From Zasmidium citrigriseum (lineage: Eukaryota; Ascomycota; Dothideomycetes; Mycosphaerellales; Mycosphaerellaceae), in assembly GCA_002786025.1 (NCBI GenBank), contig NHNW01000034.1, positions 248,001-312,000 on the forward strand: 64,000 nt of DNA, given 5' to 3'. This document shows positions 11,023 to 22,196 of this stretch, in pieces. The notes under the pieces are model-generated. The model was given only the letters and a program-made list of their open reading frames with translations. It was not told where the DNA came from and ran no database searches. The translations under genes and the position numbers were made by a program. Numbering within the stretch: position 1 is the first letter of the stretch; the number at the start of each line of letters is the position of its first letter.

Positions 11023-11815
11023 ATGAACGCGCTAGAAGGCGTCCGCAAGTACATCAACAAGAAGATCACGAATACCATCGCCGGCGCCAGTTTCAACCGC
11101 GAGGCCTTTGACGAGGCGCATGCTTGTCCCCTGAAACTCCAGCAGAATGAAGATTATGACAGCGAGGCTGCGTACAATACCGATGAGGAGTGGACGACGT
11201 TGACAAAGGTTAAGGGTGGACCGAGGGCGGTAAGAAGCGAATGCTATGTTTTGTGTTAGCAACTACTGATTGGTTTTGTTTAGCACGACCAGATTAACAT
11301 GACCGACGAGTTCCTCGTCCGCGAGAGCCCGAGTATTTTCGGCCAAATGCGCATCCAGATCACGGCTGCGGCGCTGGAGAAGACGTGTGAGGTTGCGGGG
11401 GTTAGTAAGGAGTATGCGAACATGGCGTTGAAGTATGTCGCTACGGAGGTAAGTCTTGTCCCTATCCCCTCCTTTACTCCAAGGAATACTTATGATTGAT
11501 GTCTAGGCCGCGCACGACATCGGCTGGGTAACCTCCTGCAAAACCGTCATGGACGCAGTCCTCGCCGTCAAGAACCGCTTCCCGATGCTCGAGGACATGG
11601 AGAAGGCGTATGAGCAGGGACGGCGGGAGAGTAAGAAGGAACAGCGCAAGAAGAGGCCGGAGGATGTGGCTTGGATTGGCGGTGAGGGGATTCAGGAGGG
11701 TGTGGCGTTGCATAAGGGGAAGAGGATCGTTGTGGGTATGGAGGAGGGTGATGAGGAGTATGATGGGGATACGGAGGTGGAGACTGAGCACGATAAGTTC
11801 CTTGGACAGAAGTAG
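11023..11815 (+). CDS. conserved-looking protein of unknown function
   Basis: Three exons (11023-11229, 11284-11448, 11507-11815) joined by 54- and 58-nt GT-AG introns, all phase 0, give 226 residues. I do not recognise the family. The N-terminus (MNALEGVRKYINKKI) looks amphipathic. The middle contains QMRIQITAAALEKTCEVAG, a helical segment. The C-terminal third is very charged, with KKEQRKKRPED followed by a Glu/Asp-rich tail ending KFLGQK. No signal peptide or membrane segment is seen, so it is probably cytosolic or nuclear. Clean splice sites and codon use like the neighbours argue that the gene is real. It precedes a 12-nt minisatellite. Confidence 0.65.
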
Positions 11816-12634
11816 CAGGGCGGGGGAGTTTGGCGATTGCGGCGTTACTTGGATGAGAGATACCCAAGGATTGAATGGAGCTGGTCTCATTACTTGTGAA
11901 GTTTGTCTCGGTGCTCAACAGATTTTCCCAAATGTTGCTTTACTAAGGGGGGAAGTGATGGGACAAGTGATGGGACAAGTGATGGGACAAGTGATGGGAG
12001 AAGTGATAGCAGAGGTGAGAGTAGGTAATAGCAGACATAATGGGAGGAGTGATGGGAGAAGTGATCTCAGAGGTGATGACTAAGTGATTGCAGATGTGAT
12101 GGGACGGGCAATGGATCAAGTTACAGCAGAGGTAAAAGAGCAAGTGAAGGTTGCAAAGAGGCCAGCAGTCAATCTTCTGAAGTGGCAAGAGATGGCAAGG
12201 CAATTCGGAAGTGGGGCTATCAGATACACCAGGTGATGAAGAAAGCATAGAGTCAGTGGAGAAGATTATGATGTGATAAGGAGCAGTCGTTCATAAGGAA
12301 GTAAGGCAGCTAGGATGAGCCTAGGGAGACAAATTTCGGGGGTCTAGAGCTTCAAGTGGGAACGAAGTCGCTGTCGAGTCCAAGTGAAGCCAACAAAGGA
12401 GGGAACGGGAAGACACTGGTAATTTCACATTGTAGCACGTCATGTGAAATAGACGAGACCCAAAACAGAGAGCCCAGTAGAAACTCCAGAAAGATAGGCG
12501 AGAAAGAACAGGGATTGAACAATGTATACAGAAATACTATAGATATCATGGACGATCGCCTTGCGCTAGTGCTCCCACTCTCCACGTCGCATGGTTGTTC
12601 AAGGGTGGTGTATGACATATCACCCCGATCTCTG
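11816..12634. other. intergenic, 819 bp, containing a minisatellite
   Basis: Apart from the 12-nt tandem array described separately, this stretch is purine-rich on the plus strand and shows no supported gene. Confidence 0.5.
11955..12108 (+). repeat. 12-nt minisatellite (gtgatgggacaa)
   Basis: Three perfect units of gtgatgggacaa start at 11955; a fourth differs by one base (gtgatgggagaa). Progressively diverged 12-nt units follow to about 12,108, with looser echoes to 12,150. Unit length is a multiple of three, but no gene spans the array. Confidence 0.8.
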
Positions 12635-13165
12635 CTAGGTGTAGCTTAGGCAACACGTGTTTCGATAGTGTCCACAAGTAGCGCATCTATCGGGTGATAC
12701 AACTTTTGTGTTGACCGCTTTGCAGTGACAGCATTGCCACATCCCTCTTACGGGACCTATACCATTGACACTTGTCGTAGTAGGTGGTCTTTCCCTCTTC
12801 TTACTCGAAGGTGCAGGTTGCTGTGACTTCTTGTCGGCGGTTGGAAGCAGATGAGCCGAGGCATCTACAAGAGAGATTCCAACGTCGTCTTGACCGTCGT
12901 GTGTCTTCATGTGAATGATGGCGGATGGAACAGGGTCGAAGTCCAGCTTTGCTTTTGGAAGGCAGTCGCAAGAAATCAGAAGTTTCATGTTCGAGGGCAC
13001 GGGCTTAAGGTGCTTGTGGATTGGAATGGCTACTCGGCTCGCGTTGATCGCATCCAGAATCAATGAGACGTCTTCGCTAGACTTCGCCGTGTTCACAAGG
13101 ATTTCGATGAAGTCGTTCAGTGGTATCTCCTCGAAATTCTCAGATGGTGGTCGATCATAGAAGTA
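12635..13165 (-). CDS. small protein with C-terminal zinc-ribbon-like motif, 5' end unresolved
   Basis: A minus-strand frame is open from 13165 to the TAG at 12635-12637, but its first in-frame ATG is internal (12988), so a 5' exon is probably missing from this model. The part visible reads RPPSENFEEIPLNDFIEIL, a Lys/Pro-rich linker, then MWQCCHCKAVNTK and RCATCGH, giving a C-x2-C ... C-x2-C pair preceded by Trp, as in RanBP2-like fingers. Such Trp-Cys ribbon proteins are frequent, mostly uncharacterised, small proteins in filamentous ascomycetes. The motif suggests protein or RNA contact, but no function can be assigned. I could not find a splice donor upstream that keeps frame. Confidence 0.45.
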   Translation of the reverse strand, partial: YFYDRPPSENFEEIPLNDFIEILVNTAKSSEDVSLILDAINASRVAIPIHKHLKPVPSNMKLLISCDCLPKAKLDFDPVPSAIIHMKTHDGQDDVGISLVDASAHLLPTADKKSQQPAPSSKKRERPPTTTSVNGIGPVRGMWQCCHCKAVNTKVVSPDRCATCGHYRNTCCLSYT

Positions 13166-13533
13166 TTAAGGTAGAGGCCAGGTTTTCGGCTGTGCTTTGC
13201 GAGATCGAGCAGGCTCACGATGAAGAAGGTGTGGAAGGAAAACAAGGCTGAGCGGGAGCTCAGAGCTGCTGCGCCGCATCGCTGCCTTCATTTCTTGCAT
13301 ATACCGGCACTTTGAATTCATGTCCTTTGGAATCGAGCTTCGTTTGGGAGCGACTCGAATTGTCGATAGGTGTAATGTAAACGGAGACGACTTTGAGAAG
13401 GAAGTGAAGTCTCCATCGCGTCGCTCATTGGTGCGATCCAGCCCGCACTCAGCTCCGCTCTTCAACCCGTCGCTCTTGCCTCGACCTTCAACTTCCATCA
13501 ACTCACAAGACCAAACGACATCGGACCGCCAAA
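13166..13533. other. intergenic, 368 bp, upstream of REX2
   Basis: Contains the REX2 promoter. The last 90 bp are pyrimidine-rich (cttcaacccgtcgctcttgc). No other element is recognised. Confidence 0.45.
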
Positions 13534-14112
13534 ATGCCCGAATCACGCTCTACTGACCCGCTCGTCTGGATCGACTGCGAAATGACAGGTCTTAACACGG
13601 AGAAAGACACGATCATGTCCATCGCCTGCTTCATAACCGACCACCAACTAAACCTCCTCGACGATGATGGCTACGAGGCCACAATCCAGCACTCACAAGC
13701 CCAAATGGATGCCATGGGTGAATGGTGCAAGTCCCATCACGGCGCCTCAGGTCTCACGCAAGCCTGCCTAGACTCCACGACCACCGCCTCCCAAGCCGCC
13801 GATGAGCTCCTGGACTACATCCAGAAGTACTGCCCGAATCGAAGAAGAGCGTTGCTGGCGGGGAATACGGTGCATGCGGATAAGGGATTTCTTGTGAGGG
13901 AGCCTTGGAGCAAGGTGCCTGCTTGGCTGCATCATAGGATTCTGGATGTTAGTGCGATCAAGGAGGCTGCGAGACGGTGGGCTGGGGAGGATGTGTTGAA
14001 GAAGAGTCCGCAGAAGGCTGGGAAGCATGAGGCTAGGGCGGATATTTTGGAGAGCATTGAGGAGGCGAGATTCTACAAGAAGGTCTTCTTCGAGGGGACA
14101 GGGTCAGGTTGA
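13534..14112 (+). CDS. REX2: oligoribonuclease (DEDDh 3'-5' exonuclease)
   Basis: A single-exon protein of 192 residues, the length of the Orn/REXO2 family. The first catalytic pair is in WIDCEMTGLN (Asp14, Glu16), the next Asp in NTVHADKGFL (about residue 115) and the final His/Asp in HEARADI (about 173-179), completing the DEDDh set. The enzyme degrades 2-5-nt RNAs left by RNA turnover, in mitochondria and cytosol in fungi. No long mitochondrial presequence precedes the domain; an upstream start is unlikely because the ATG at 13534 sits 11 residues before the first catalytic strand, as in cytosolic homologues. Confidence 0.92.
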   Translation: MPESRSTDPLVWIDCEMTGLNTEKDTIMSIACFITDHQLNLLDDDGYEATIQHSQAQMDAMGEWCKSHHGASGLTQACLDSTTTASQAADELLDYIQKYCPNRRRALLAGNTVHADKGFLVREPWSKVPAWLHHRILDVSAIKEAARRWAGEDVLKKSPQKAGKHEARADILESIEEARFYKKVFFEGTGSG

Positions 14113-15213
14113 GGAGCTGGTATGGCCCTCAATATGCTATGAAGGAGACAGCTGCTATTGCCGGGCATCTTGACTCCGGCGTCGTCGAATCCCACGAAGC
14201 ATCAGTCGCCGCAAGCCTTGCTGGAGGTTGAGCTCTCCAAACGCCAGATTGCTGGTGTCCCACAAGTATGGCACGGGAGGTGCTCGAAGTTCTGGTAAGT
14301 GGCTTCTTCCATAGATCACGCGGTGCTTGTGAACTGGTCCTGATGAGTGCAAAGGTAGAGCTTCCGCGGGAGCCTGTGGCAGAGGCCATGCATTCCATTG
14401 CTATTGCAACTCTCGACTTTGGTGCACTGCATTTCCACGCATCTTCATCGGCCTCCGACTGACTACTGCTGATCCTTCGCTCAACGACAAATGATTGACG
14501 TTCGTTGACTTCGGAGTGAGAACTTCCTGCTCCTGAACCTGGAGTGATGAGACGGTCAAGCTTGTTCTGGGCTCTGGCCATTCTCCTAGCTTGAGGAAAG
14601 CAAAGCCAAACTTGCAGTACTTTACCTCCTAGGAGACCTAAGAGGCAAATATGCACTACCTCTTCGCTCAAACCCCACGCCAAAATGGACTGCTATACGC
14701 GGACCCGGTCTCGGTCTTTTCGACTTTGTCGACCACGTTCAGATCACACACACCTCCTCCTTGGACGCACAGAAGTATACTCGTGAAGTATGAACAAGCT
14801 GCTTCTAGTAATCGGCACGATCTCCGAAGCGCATGAAGCGCATGAAGCGCATGAACCACCGAGGCATTTTGCACGACTCCGATTTTCCAACCTTAACTCA
14901 ATTCCCATCGTCCTTCCCGATACAGCAAGTGATATTCACAGCGAGGCTCAACACGACGAATCAGAGCAGCGCCATTAGTCGAACGGGAAGTCCAGTCCAC
15001 ATACTTTCGACTACTTCGCCGGATTTCCCCAGACCGATGAGATTTCACGTTGAAACAGCCTTCTGTGACGACACATGTGGCGCCCTTTGCTGCAAAGCCA
15101 GTCGACGTTGACCGGGATGTATTGTAAATCAGTAGGTGTTCAAGTAGGGGCTGTGTCCTCTGCCTCTTTTCTCTCTGTTGCAGCAGGCTCTCTCACTCGC
15201 TTCAACTACGGTC
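14113..15213. other. intergenic, 1.1 kb
   Basis: No frame here has family resemblance or plausible splice structure. It includes a perfect 9-bp triplet repeat at 14826-14852 and presumably the peroxidase promoter at its right end. Confidence 0.5.
14826..14852 (+). repeat. 9-bp tandem repeat, three perfect units
   Basis: The unit gaagcgcat occurs three times without change, followed by gaacc. It is a microsatellite-scale array in a noncoding stretch. Confidence 0.85.
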
Positions 15214-16212
15214 ATGGCTCGCATAACTGCCATCGGATCACTGCTCGTCGCAGCGGCATCAGCGCAGTTGTTGGACATTCCTGGGCTGCTTGCCAGCCTC
15301 GGGCCTGCACCAGAAGGCGACCCCAGGTTCACCAACTGGAAGGCCCCCGGTCCTAACGATGGTATGCATCTCCAAGTCACACCTACTGGCGATTTTTTAC
15401 ATTAACCCAGTCCGGAGCCCTTGTCCAGGGTTGAACACCCTCGCAAACCACGGCTTCCTCCATCACGATGGCCGCAACATGACCCTCCCCCATATGCTGG
15501 AAGGTCTCGCCGCAGGCCTCAACATGGGCGCCGACTTCACCGTCCTGATCGGCGGAGCCGGTCTCCTCTCCTCCCCAGACGTCCTCAGCGGAGCCTTCGA
15601 CCTCGACGACCTCGACCAGCACAATTTCCCCATCGAGCATGACGCCAGTCTGTCCCGCCAGGACGCTTACTTCGGCGATGACCACACGTTCTACAACCCT
15701 TACTGGCAACAAGTCGCCTCGTTCTTCAAGGGCGGGAAGACGGCGTTGCTGCCTGCCGCAAACTCCATTGCCAACCGCACGAGGGATTCGATGGCTAAGA
15801 ACCCGACTTTCACCTACGGTTTCCGGGAGTTCATCTTCCGATACGGCGAGACGGCCATCTATCTTCAGTCTATGGGCGGTTCGGATGCTGATGGTGTTAC
15901 CCGTCTTGACTGGGTGAGGAGTCTGTTTGAGAAGGAGAAGTTGCCTTATGACCTTGGCTGGAGACCTCGTAAGGAGCCTATCACGATTCCTTCTCTTGGG
16001 CAGATGGTTTTCGAGCTTTTCAGTGTCAGCCCTGAGAAGGTGCCGGAAGGCAAACAGATCTTTAAGTAAGTTGTCGTCGTTGCTGGATGTGGTTGGATCG
16101 TCGCTAATTTGGTTCTAGGGATTCGTACAAGGATGTCTTTGAGGCTCTTGTTGGAGGCTCCGAGGTGCTCAACAACATTACCGATGGTCTGGCTGCGGCT
16201 GTTGGACTTTGA
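15214..16212 (+). CDS. secreted heme-thiolate peroxidase (chloroperoxidase family)
   Basis: Three exons (15214-15361, 15411-16065, 16119-16212) give 298 residues; both introns (49 and 53 nt) have GT-AG ends. The N-terminus MARITAIGSLLVAAASAQ is a signal peptide. Splicing creates NDVRSPCPGLN, the family signature whose Cys (about residue 54) is the proximal heme ligand, followed by NTLANHGFLHHDGR. EHDASLSRQD carries the acid-base region on the distal side. Chloroperoxidases and unspecific peroxygenases of this family use hydrogen peroxide to oxygenate or halogenate small molecules outside the cell. The length fits the short chloroperoxidase-like group. Which reaction it favours cannot be told from the motif. 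Confidence 0.9.
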
Positions 16213-16567
16213 TCGGTGGTTGGAGATGTTGACGAGCGACGTACGGGCATGGGAGCTTTTTGTTGCATGGCGCGGGAAGTAAAGTTGCAATGAAGATGTT
16301 CATATCAACCTTCGAAACGGCTCATCCCTGCCTAGACGGACAGTCCATTCCACCGGCGATCATATCGTTGTACGCAAGTCACCACATCGTTATATCGAGG
16401 TCCCCGTTATCTCACGTGCGTTGGCGCTCTAGCGCGGAGATTTGAGTTCGAAGTCCAAAACATCCGTCATCTCGACTTCCTTTCTCAATTGCAAGACCTC
16501 TCGTCAACTTTGAATTCCAGCATTGATATCATTGAACAGCGAAAGGCATTCTCTCGTCACATATACT
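16213..16567. other. intergenic, 355 bp
   Basis: Holds the peroxidase tail and the next promoter; nothing specific is recognised. Confidence 0.4.
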
Positions 16568-17788
16568 ATGCCTCCTCAAAAGAGACCATTGGAGCCGGTG
16601 GACGCCAACGTGCAACGCCCAGCAAAACGCGTCGACGACAATGGCAAGCCAAAGCGCGAGCGAACCGACGTCAAGACGCAATTCTCTCAACGCGTCTTTG
16701 AAGGACAATACGAGTACATATGCATTGGCCGTCCTCCATGGGGCCGCAAATACGAGGATGACGATGAATCGGACGAAGAAGACGACGACGAAGACGACGA
16801 TGACAAGAACGCTAAGAAGGACGAGAGTAAAGACGTATGGCAGAAGCCAGCTGCCGAGCATCCAGAGTGGAAATGGATCATGTTGAAGGAGAGTTATGAA
16901 ATGCTGAACGACTGGTGTGTTCTTGCACAGCATTGTGATCCTGATAGTTTTGGGATGTATGTGTATAATGACTTTCATGGGTATGGGTTGATCGAGATTT
17001 TGGAGAATGCCGTAAGTGTTCAGCCATTCATCAGTAGTGTACGAAATGCCTGCTAATGGCAATGACAGTTCAAAGTCTTCCACAGGGAGCTTACGCCATA
17101 CAAGAAGCCCTACAACTTCCATCAGATGTGGGCCATCACAAGCACTCTCGCCCAGTTCTTGAACCGCGGCGTCAGCACCCCATGGATGCATGTCGACGAT
17201 GGTGAGAGAGTGGAGCGGATGTGCCAGTTGATAGGCTGCCTCATCCTCTCGGCGCTGAATGAGATCGAACGCATTGGGGAGCTCAAGAAAGACTCGAAAT
17301 TCCGCGATCTGGGACATGTTATGGGCCTTTTCCTGAGGTTCTCTGGCGATGCATGGTGCACTCGACTTGGCGACGATGAGGACTGCACATCCTGGAGGGA
17401 GTGTATCATTGGATATGCCAAGAGAGGAGGAATCGATTTGACCGAGCAAGGCGTGGTGGAGCTTGATGATGCTTTGGAGGAATGCGAGCACGTTGCAGAT
17501 GTGAACGGCAAAGCCAAGGCCGATAAATGGAGTTGGAAGGCCATGGTACGTTGTTCCTCGGATTCAACGGCGTCCGCGATGTTGACCAGTCGACAGTTCA
17601 AGGAATATAAAGACGACTACCACACCTCTGGCTTCGTCACTTTGGCGACTGATACCATCGGTGGTGACGACTACAACATCATGAAATGGACGCGCGAGCA
17701 GAGAGCGGAGGCCGCCTTCGACAAGAAGGACCCTCTGGAGGATTTCACTGATGAGCAGATTGCCTCAGGAAATCTGGTTCTCGCTTGA
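16568..17788 (+). CDS. acidic fungal protein of unknown function
   Basis: Three exons (16568-17011, 17069-17545, 17597-17788) give 370 residues. The second intron (51 nt, gtacgt to gacag, with ttgac as likely branch site) has a length divisible by three and no stop, so a retained form would add 17 residues. The N-terminus is basic (MPPQKRPLEP, KPKRERTD), then a run of about 20 Asp/Glu residues near 65-85, then a globular, Trp-rich part (EHPEWKWIMLKESYEML, LIEILENA). I do not recognise the family. The acidic run and basic start resemble nuclear or chromatin proteins, but that is only a resemblance. Codon use matches the neighbours. Confidence 0.7.
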
Positions 17789-17840
17789 TCGTGGAAAGGT
17801 ATGGTGTTTCATCAATGGTATTTATTGAGTTCATTATATC

Positions 17841-18217
17841 TTACAAGTCTTCGCAGTCATACATCGTATCATTGTCTTCGAGGTCGACTTCTACTGCCCG
17901 CCAGGAATTTGCTACCGACTATTAGCGTACGACCTTGTAATGAGCAGTGTTGTTCAACGTACCTTGTTGACCTCCTTGTCGGCGACCTTGTTGATCTTGT
18001 CATCGTACTTGTCGCCCATGCCGGCACGGTCGGTCGCCTGGTCGATGCCCTGGTTGACGCCCTTGTCGACGGTGTTCTCCATGCTCGAGGGCTTGCCGCC
18101 AGTGTCGCCGCCAGAGCTGCCGCCCTTGACCTTGTCCTGTGGGATGGTGAGTAAAGAATCCTATCGACCAAGAGAAGTGATGTTCTGTACCTTGACCTTG
18201 TCCATAAGTCCGCTCAT
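17841..18217 (-). CDS. small hydrophilic Lys/Asp/Gly-rich protein
   Basis: Three exons: 18217-18191 (MSGLMDKVK), 18136-17963 and a short last exon. The middle exon begins by repeating DKVK and is rich in Lys, Asp, Gly and Gln (GGKPSSMENTVDK, AGMGDKYDDKINK), with no hydrophobic core, like small stress-related disordered proteins of fungi. Two 3' splice sites are possible for the second intron: after ctaatag, giving a 25-residue acidic tail ending YDCEDL (stop 17841-17843), or after cggtag seven bases later, giving only QIPGGQ (stop 17891-17893). The second better fits a branch site at gctaat. Function unknown. Confidence 0.6.
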
Positions 18218-18881
18218 GATTGCTGTGTTCTACTGTTGACGATGTGGTAGAGGTTCGAGTGAGAGTATTTCCTTTGACGATTTATTTGCGAGCTCACACT
18301 ACGGATAGGATGGCCGCCTCCGTAATATATACACCCAAAGCTGATCGTCAAGACACCTCTGGGTCCGCAACGTCATGCTCTCGAGAGCTCGAACTCCACA
18401 GCTGCTCCTTCGCTAGCGCCATCTTGCCAGCTTCGCCCATCGCGTGCCAACTCTGAAACTTGGCAACAGCTCTCCATTCGCTCCAATAAGCGCCTCCATT
18501 GCGTCGTTTGAGCTACAGCTATGGAGCTCAATCTCGATGTTTTGCTGAAAGAGCTCTGGATCTACGCATCTGGCTTTGAAGCAACCTGGAATCAGCAACG
18601 CCCTGATTCTTGTTGGAGCCGACGTGATCTCATCTCACGAATGGCGTAATTTGGACCTGCTTCGGCGGCTTTGTGAAGATTCACTTGCGTTCGCTGAAGC
18701 TTGGCGATGGCTTGGCCTTCTTGTTTGAGTGAGGCTGAGCCCGGGTCACTGGGATCTTGTTCAATACCGGCCTTGGATTCTTTATCAAGAATGAGGGAGC
18801 ACGAGAGCTGAAGATCTGGAGGAAAAGCCTGAACTGAGTTTAAAGGTCATACATCGTTCATCGAAATGCATCGCTCGCATT
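18218..18881. other. intergenic between two minus-strand genes, 664 bp
   Basis: Holds the upstream region of the small hydrophilic protein and the 3' end of the dehydratase gene. No supported gene. Confidence 0.45.
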
Positions 18882-20837
18882 CTAATGGTTATCTCTCGGC
18901 ATAGGAACATTCTGGGCGACTCTCTGATACTGCACCGCCCTCTTGAACACCATGCCCTCGCTCAAGGGACCGGTTTCCCTCCTGAACAGGTCCTGATACG
19001 GCGTATGACTTGGGACCGGCTGGTATCCGCCATCTTTCATCAACTCTTCTCGCCTTCTGGCAATTTCTTCGGCGGGAATCATCATATCGACTCGACGCTT
19101 GTTGAGATCCACTCTCAGCATATCACCGTCCTTGAGGATAGCCAAGTTGCCGTTCTCTGCTGCTTCCGGACTGGCATTGAGAATACTGGGCGAGCCTGAA
19201 GTGCCAGATTGACGACCATCACCAATGCAGGGGAGGGAGTACTTAAGGCCTTTCTTCAGGAGATGACCTGGTGCGGTCATGTTGACGACCTCAGCAGCCC
19301 CGGGATATCCAATTGGTCCCGCACCGCGCATGACCATGATCGTCCGTTCATCGATGTTGGCTGTTTCTACTCGTTTGTAGTAGTCTTCTGGGCCGTCGAA
19401 GACTACAGCCTGACACTCGAAAGCGTTGGGATCTTTAGGGTCTTCGAGGAATGCTTGCCGGAAATCGTCTGATATTACGGATGTCTTCATGATGGCTGAG
19501 TCGAAGAGGTTGCCCGTCATATGGAGGAAGCCGGCGTCCTTCTTCATTGGCTCGTCGTACGCTTTGATCGTTCGTCGGTCCCAGGTATGTTGTCCTTGCA
19601 CGTTTGCCTCGATGGTCTTGCCATTGGCCGTTATCGCACTGCCGTGGAGCTTCCCCTGATCAAGCAGTTCTGCCATGACAGCAGGCAGCCCGCCAGCACG
19701 GAAGTACTCCTCGCACAACATCTCTCCGGCCGGTTGTACGTTGACCATCAGGGGGATGTGATATCCGATTCTATCCCAGTCATCGAGATCCAACTTCACA
19801 CCCATATGCTTCGCAACTGCACATAGATGGATAGGGGCGTTGGTGGATCCTCCAATGGCTGTGTTCGCCACAATCGCATTCTCAAACGCCTCTCTGGTCA
19901 TGATGTCGCTCGGCTTCCGGTCATTCTGCACCATCTCAACAATCTGGAGACCAGTCTTGTAGGCACACTGCGCTCGCTCTCGATATGGTGCCGGAATAGT
20001 CGCACTGCCGGGAAGGGCCATACCCAGCGCCTCAGCCAAAGCATTCATCGTGGAAGCCGTGCCCATTGTGTTACAATGCCCAACGCTAGGCGTTCCACGC
20101 TGCACCAAATCATTCAACTCATCATCGTCAATCTGGCCAGCAGCATGGAGTTCTCTCGCTTTCCAGAGCACAGTCCCGGACCCAATCTTATCGTTCTTAC
20201 TATACCCATTCAACATCGGTCCAACATTCAAGCAAATCGCCGGAATATTCATAGTCGCAGCAGCCATAAGACACGCAGGCGTCGTCTTGTCACATCCAGT
20301 CATAAGTACCACACCGTCAAAGGGATACGCATAGAGCAGCTCGACCAGCGTGAGATAACTCAAGTTCCTATCCAGAGTCGCTGTCGGTCTCCTCGAGCTC
20401 TCCTGGATAGGATGGGTTGGGAACTCCATGGCGATACCACCAGCACTCCTAATCCCCTCCCTCACCCGCTTGGCCAAAGTCGTATGATACTGATTACAAG
20501 GCGCCAGATCAGACCCAGAATTCGCAATTCCAATGATGGGTTTATTCGACATGAGTTCTTCTCTCGTCAGGCCGTAGTTCAAATATCTGTCGACGTACAG
20601 AGCCGACATTGCCTTGTCGTCGGAGCGATTGAACCATTTCGTCGAACGCAGAGTGGAGTTATCGGACGAGATTTCGAGTTTCGCGAGCTTTGCTTCGAGT
20701 TCTTTCGTTCGTGCTCGTAGTGTGCTGAGTTCGGTCTTGTAGTCTTCGATGTCGACGAGATTGCCATTCGTGCAGGAGTCGGAATGAGAGCAGTCGTTGC
20801 AGGCTTCTGGGTCTTGTCCGTTTGTTTGGCAGGCCAT
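18882..20837 (-). CDS. IlvD/Edd-family dehydratase (sugar-acid clade likely)
   Basis: A single-exon protein of 651 residues, about 60 longer than bacterial family members. The body starts near residue 75 ([17 protein letters not shown]) and carries the Fe-S ligand motifs DLAPCN and [12 protein letters not shown], then [12 protein letters not shown], and the late signature [16 protein letters not shown]. IlvD/Edd enzymes remove water from dihydroxy acids: dihydroxy-isovalerate in valine synthesis, or gluconate, xylonate and arabonate in sugar catabolism. The lack of a mitochondrial presequence and the general pattern favour the sugar-acid group over ILV3, by inference. The first 60 residues are odd: six Cys within residues 1-25 ([11 protein letters not shown]) followed by a short coiled coil. 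The ATG at 20837 gives this extension. Confidence 0.88.
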   Translation of the reverse strand: MACQTNGQDPEACNDCSHSDSCTNGNLVDIEDYKTELSTLRARTKELEAKLAKLEISSDNSTLRSTKWFNRSDDKAMSALYVDRYLNYGLTREELMSNKPIIGIANSGSDLAPCNQYHTTLAKRVREGIRSAGGIAMEFPTHPIQESSRRPTATLDRNLSYLTLVELLYAYPFDGVVLMTGCDKTTPACLMAAATMNIPAICLNVGPMLNGYSKNDKIGSGTVLWKARELHAAGQIDDDELNDLVQRGTPSVGHCNTMGTASTMNALAEALGMALPGSATIPAPYRERAQCAYKTGLQIVEMVQNDRKPSDIMTREAFENAIVANTAIGGSTNAPIHLCAVAKHMGVKLDLDDWDRIGYHIPLMVNVQPAGEMLCEEYFRAGGLPAVMAELLDQGKLHGSAITANGKTIEANVQGQHTWDRRTIKAYDEPMKKDAGFLHMTGNLFDSAIMKTSVISDDFRQAFLEDPKDPNAFECQAVVFDGPEDYYKRVETANIDERTIMVMRGAGPIGYPGAAEVVNMTAPGHLLKKGLKYSLPCIGDGRQSGTSGSPSILNASPEAAENGNLAILKDGDMLRVDLNKRRVDMMIPAEEIARRREELMKDGGYQPVPSHTPYQDLFRRETGPLSEGMVFKRAVQYQRVAQNVPMPRDNH

Positions 20838-21179
20838 TATGAAATTCTCAGCGTGTTGCAGAAGGTCGTCTGGATCGAAATTCTTGTCTGGTTAGATTCA
20901 TGTCAATGTCAATGTTGATGCCAAACTGAACATGTCTCGTGAGCAAGAGTAATGCCTCCACAACGACTGGCCATCCAGTTGCCGATGACCCGCCTAAGCT
21001 GCCTTCGGCGTAGCTGTAGGCGAAGTTGCTCAGTCGCCGTGCCGAAGAAGTCGGCCAAGTTGCTGGGATGGGCGGGATTCGGAAAAGAGAATCCGACGGG
21101 AAGAAGGTAAGGCGGATTCGTGATCACCATTCATTCACTCACAATGTTCCTACGCTAGCTCGAAGAGGGATGTGTCAGC
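20838..21179. other. intergenic, 342 bp
   Basis: Contains the dehydratase promoter and the thioesterase 3' end; nothing else is recognised. Confidence 0.4.
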
Positions 21180-21802
21180 CTACATCTTGGCTTTTGCTAC
21201 GGGAGGAATGGTCATGTATCGCTCCTGCTCACATGTGGCTACGATAGCGCCATCCCTCTTCCGCTTAACGATGCCCTTCAGCAGAGCGAGTTTCTTTCCA
21301 ACATGCACCGTCTACAGCATTTTGTCAGTGGACCAAGAGGAGGCGCAGAAGCTCAAAATCACTCACCTCACCCTCTGCAACCACCATCTCCCCCTCCTTG
21401 ACCGGATTCAACAGCACATAGCGCAGGCTCCTGGTAACGCCAGCATAAGGCCAAAGGTCAGGCGAGCTGATGAGCCACATCGGCCAACATGCAACAATGT
21501 CGAATATCATCCCAAGGCTTCCCCCATGAAGATCTTTGACGTGGTTGAGATACTCGTGGAGCACGGGAAAGCGAAACGATACCCGGGCGTGGGTCTTGGA
21601 CGTTTGTTCGGCATCTGTGATCTCTAGATGCTTCATAAAGGCGGTCGTGAAATTGGGAATGGGATCATTTTCAAGCTACGATCGCAGCATCAGCACATGT
21701 GTTTGTAGGATGGCATGATCAGCGTTTCCATACCTCTTCTGTGTGCCATCTCATGGCATCCTTCGTCGCTCTGTGAAGCCTCTCGAGATCTTCTTTGGTC
21801 AT
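21180..21802 (-). CDS. hotdog-fold acyl-CoA thioesterase (PaaI/THEM-like)
   Basis: Three exons (21802-21734, 21675-21367, 21311-21180) joined by 58- and 55-nt GT-AG introns give 169 residues. The hotdog helix motif LHGGSLGMIFDIVAC is in the middle exon and carries the family's catalytic-loop HGG pattern. The following strands (TRSLRYVLLNPVKEGEM) and the last exon (GKKLALLKGIVKRK) match the beta-sheet of the PaaI group. Such enzymes hydrolyse acyl-CoA thioesters in cytosol or mitochondria. Before transposon insertion the membrane-protein gene now at 46,366 lay directly upstream in the same orientation; its stop codon was about 355 bp from this start. Confidence 0.85.
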
Positions 21803-22156
21803 TTTATCGTTATTCCAGAATTCCGTACGATGCGATCGACACTTCCACGCAACATCCAGCAGAGAGAAGATAGGTCTACTGAGGGCTGGGCTCCAACATG
21901 AAGACTGAGGTGGTCTTCCACTCCCATGCCCTATGGTCGTTCGCTCAGTGCACACAGCTTGCTGCTACAAGACCGGGTGTCGCCCCTTGACCCCAGTTTG
22001 ATTTGGAAGAGATCAGGGAATATCGCAACCATCAACCCGGCTCACGGAATCAGGTAAGATCCGATACCGACTGGATGAGAGCAAATACAAGGTATATGCG
22101 AGACGAGTACGAGAGCCCTAATTTGCATCATCCGGCTGCAACAAGTAGAAACACTC
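21803..22156. other. thioesterase promoter plus displaced 3' flank of the membrane-protein gene
   Basis: This 354-bp stretch keeps normal CA/TG content right up to the transposon edge. It once continued the minus-strand gene now starting at 48,547, so part of it should be that gene's original 3' untranslated region and terminator, now 24 kb away. Confidence 0.6.
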
Positions 22157-22158
22157 TA

Positions 22159-22196
22159 ACATTAGTAGGGGGGAAGTCGTATCGATAGGTAGTCGT
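22159..22196 (+). repeat. left terminal inverted repeat of element A
   Basis: 38 bp, matching the reverse complement of 46329-46366 at 34 positions. All four differences are C-to-T or G-to-A changes in CA/TG context, with this left copy the mutated one. Confidence 0.92.

Noticed and set aside
11955..12150. CRISPR-like array
   Set aside because: Directly abutting 12-nt units without spacers in a fungal genome; it is a minisatellite.
16529..17491. A 320-codon minus-strand open frame
   Set aside because: Antisense to the spliced acidic protein gene and crossing its intron; no family resemblance.
19827..20720. A 297-codon plus-strand open frame
   Set aside because: Antisense to the IlvD/Edd dehydratase, which has clear motifs on the other strand.
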